Below the pieces are notes generated by a model, which saw only the letters and a program-made list of their open reading frames with translations, did no database searches and was not told the origin of the DNA. From Acidobacteriota bacterium (GTDB taxonomy: Bacteria > Acidobacteriota > Terriglobia > Terriglobales > Acidobacteriaceae): 64,000 nucleotides of DNA. The translations under genes and the position numbers were made by a program. Positions 62,817 through 64,000 of this stretch are shown here, piece by piece. Within the stretch, counting starts at the first letter, position 1; every line of letters begins with the position of its first letter. The stretch is taken from NCBI GenBank assembly GCA_021846275.1, contig JAJZBZ010000009.1, forward strand, positions 25,683-89,682, in the 5' to 3' direction.

Positions 62817-62849
62817 AATCGGCCGCTCCTGCGAGCGGCCGATTTTTTC
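62817..62849 (+). terminator. Intrinsic terminator after korB
   Basis: A 12-bp perfect stem, aatcggccgctc (62817-62828) with gagcggccgatt (62833-62844), loop ctgc, followed by a T-run (62843-62848). It begins 32 nt after the korB stop. Confidence 0.93.
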
Positions 62850-63876
62850 AGAAGGTTTTATATACAATTCCCGGTGCCGGAGAGTTCAGCAGCACGGTGA
62901 TGAAAACCCCAATTGTCGCAAGCGCCGAGGCATAGACCACACGCGCGTAGCGCGATGTGAACACCGGTTCTCCGGCAATCGCCACCCGTAGCAGCCGGGC
63001 TCGGACCAGCTCCCAAAGCGCCAAAATCAGCGAGGCCGAGATCAGGATTGTCAGCCAGATGCCGACCCATCCAGTCGCGGAAACGGCGGCAAAGATGGTG
63101 TGAATCTCGGCCCATCCCGACCAGAACCAAAGCAGCGTGAAGGCAAACCAGCAGAAGGTCAGCCCGCGCGCCAGCGTCTGATAGAGCACGTGCCCAGCCA
63201 GCGCCTTATACCGCTTCCTGCCCAGCGCCTGCGCCATTACCACCTGCCACAGCTTGTTCGCCGACACGCCGCCGCCCTGCAACAGGCCGAAGAACAGAAA
63301 CTCCGACGTGCGTCCATGCCACAAACCCACCAGAAAGAAGGTGACGAAAAACGCCACTACGGCAAGATACGGTTGCAGGCTGACCGACTCCACCCGCCGC
63401 GCCATCGCCAGCATCAGCGGGTTGTAGACGTAGTTCTTCAGCCACGTCGAAAGCGTAATATGCCACCGGCTCCAGAAGTCGATGAAAGAGGTTGCGGAAA
63501 ACGGCCGGTCAAAGTTCTCCGGCAGCCGCAGCCGCATCAGCCGCGCCAACGCGATCACCACGTCGATATACCCGGAGAAATTGCAGTAGAGAAACAACGG
63601 ATACACGGCCATCAGCGTGAATCCCGCATCCAGCCGCTGCTGCGCGGAGGCCGGATGCGCCAGATACAACAGCGCGTCCTGGCGCAGAATGTCAAAGAAC
63701 ATCGCCAGCACATTCACCTTGAAGAATCCCCGCACCAGCCGCTCCATTTGTAGCCCCACCGTCGCCGCGTCCAGTTCCATCGGCACGGCGGCAAACTGAT
63801 CCCGCGCAAACTCCTCATAGCGCTGGATCGGCCCGGAGATAAAGGTCGTGAAGTTCAGCGTATACAGCAGATACTA
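62848..63876 (-). pseudogene. MBOAT-family O-acyltransferase (AlgI-like), 5' part lost to an IS insertion
   Basis: About 342 codons of the C-terminal part remain. They read YLLYTLNFTTFISGPIQRYEEF, NFSGYIDVVIALARLM, DFWSRWHITLSTWLKNYVYNPLML and FLVGLWHGRTSEFLFFGLLQG, with the conserved catalytic His in GLWHG. Several membrane helices follow. MBOAT proteins of this type acetylate exported polysaccharides. Reading upstream, the frame hits TAG at 63874-63876, right where the sequence changes to an IS5-like element, so the N-terminal 100-150 residues are missing. A GTG at 63786 could start a fragment, but a working enzyme is unlikely. Confidence 0.85.
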
Positions 63877-64000
63877 AGAACTTATCCGCGAATAGTGCTC
63901 GTCTGTCTCCAGCAGATCAAAGCGGCCGCCAAGGAGAGTAAGGCCATGTAGCTGGCTTCTGTTTTCTCGAAACTGACCAGCAGTTTGCGAAAGCGGTTCA
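63877..64000 (-). mobile_element. IS5-like insertion element, right-edge partial
   Basis: The MBOAT homology stops at about 63876, and the next 124 nt encode the end of a transposase. The junction reads ctaagaacttatccgcg; the CTAA could be a YTAR-type target duplication of IS5-family elements (inference). The left end of the element and the second junction are outside the window. Confidence 0.75.
63882..64000 (-). CDS. IS5-family transposase, C-terminal end (partial)
   Basis: The frame reads NRFRKLLVSFEKTEASYMAL and LLSLAAALICWRQTSTIRG, then TAA at 63882-63884. The RFRKLLVSFEKTxASYxALLxLAxALICWR pattern is the familiar C-terminal end of IS5-family (DDE_Tnp_1-type) transposases. Only 39 codons are in the window. 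The catalytic DDE region lies beyond the edge, so integrity cannot be judged. Confidence 0.82.
   Translation of the reverse strand, partial: NRFRKLLVSFEKTEASYMALLSLAAALICWRQTSTIRG

Overview
The window looks like chromosomal DNA from an acidobacterium, most likely class Terriglobia (Acidobacteriaceae type). Reasons: high G+C with strong G/C at third codon positions; two proteins with the VWFA-related domain that is expanded in Acidobacteria; an Oar-like TonB-dependent receptor with an N-terminal carboxypeptidase-regulatory domain; and, upstream of nadA, an RNA matching the two-domain NAD+-I riboswitch (nadA motif), which is known from Acidobacteria. The assignment rests on gene content read by eye, not on a database search.

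Layout. 1-2.5 kb (-): zinc alcohol dehydrogenase, short-chain dehydrogenase and a secreted esterase cut by the left edge. 2.7-8.7 kb (+): a small basic protein, a large TonB-dependent receptor and a VWFA-type secreted protein. 8.8-14.3 kb (-): two tightly overlapping operons. One is psd, pssA and a cysteine-less Asd-like protein. The other is a MeaB GTPase fused to methylmalonyl-CoA epimerase, then tsaB and rimI. A YdcH-like gene lies between them. 14.5-19.6 kb: a secreted GH3 beta-glucosidase and a CocE/NonD hydrolase, separated by a 23-bp perfect inverted repeat. 19.6-20.6 kb: an A+T-richer scar with an IS3-family transposase remnant. 20.6-36.9 kb: panD, secreted proteins, a thioesterase, an Mrp ATPase, hrcA-grpE-dnaJ, a CPBP protease, a penicillin acylase, a multi-membrane-span protein and a prenyl diphosphate synthase. 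37-46.8 kb: GH30 lipoprotein, tRNA-Asn, riboswitch-nadA with a tiny overlapping gene, class II aldolase, YetF-like protein, a MASE1-PAS-GGDEF cyclase, FtsB-like protein, phosphohexomutase and a HAD phosphatase. 46.9-57.8 kb: a complete L-rhamnose module. 57.8-64 kb: membrane protein, DapA-like lyase, two-subunit 2-oxoacid:ferredoxin oxidoreductase, and an MBOAT acyltransferase broken by an IS5-like element that runs off the right edge.

How parts work together. The rhamnose module contains GH78 rhamnosidase (release of rhamnose), RhaT (uptake), RhaI (isomerase), RhaB (kinase) and a fused rhamnulose-1-phosphate aldolase/lactaldehyde dehydrogenase. It is divided by a regulator of unusual build: an IclR-type winged helix joined to a periplasmic-binding-protein-type sugar sensor. 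GH3, GH30, GH78 and the TonB receptor fit a plant-polysaccharide lifestyle.

Most notable observations: the NAD+-I riboswitch with the nadA Shine-Dalgarno inside its second domain; the MeaB-epimerase fusion; the IclR-HTH/PBP1 regulator with a candidate promoter and operator; the Asd-like protein lacking the catalytic cysteine inside the phospholipid operon; a DapA-like enzyme with an insertion of about 65 residues; and the IS-broken MBOAT gene.
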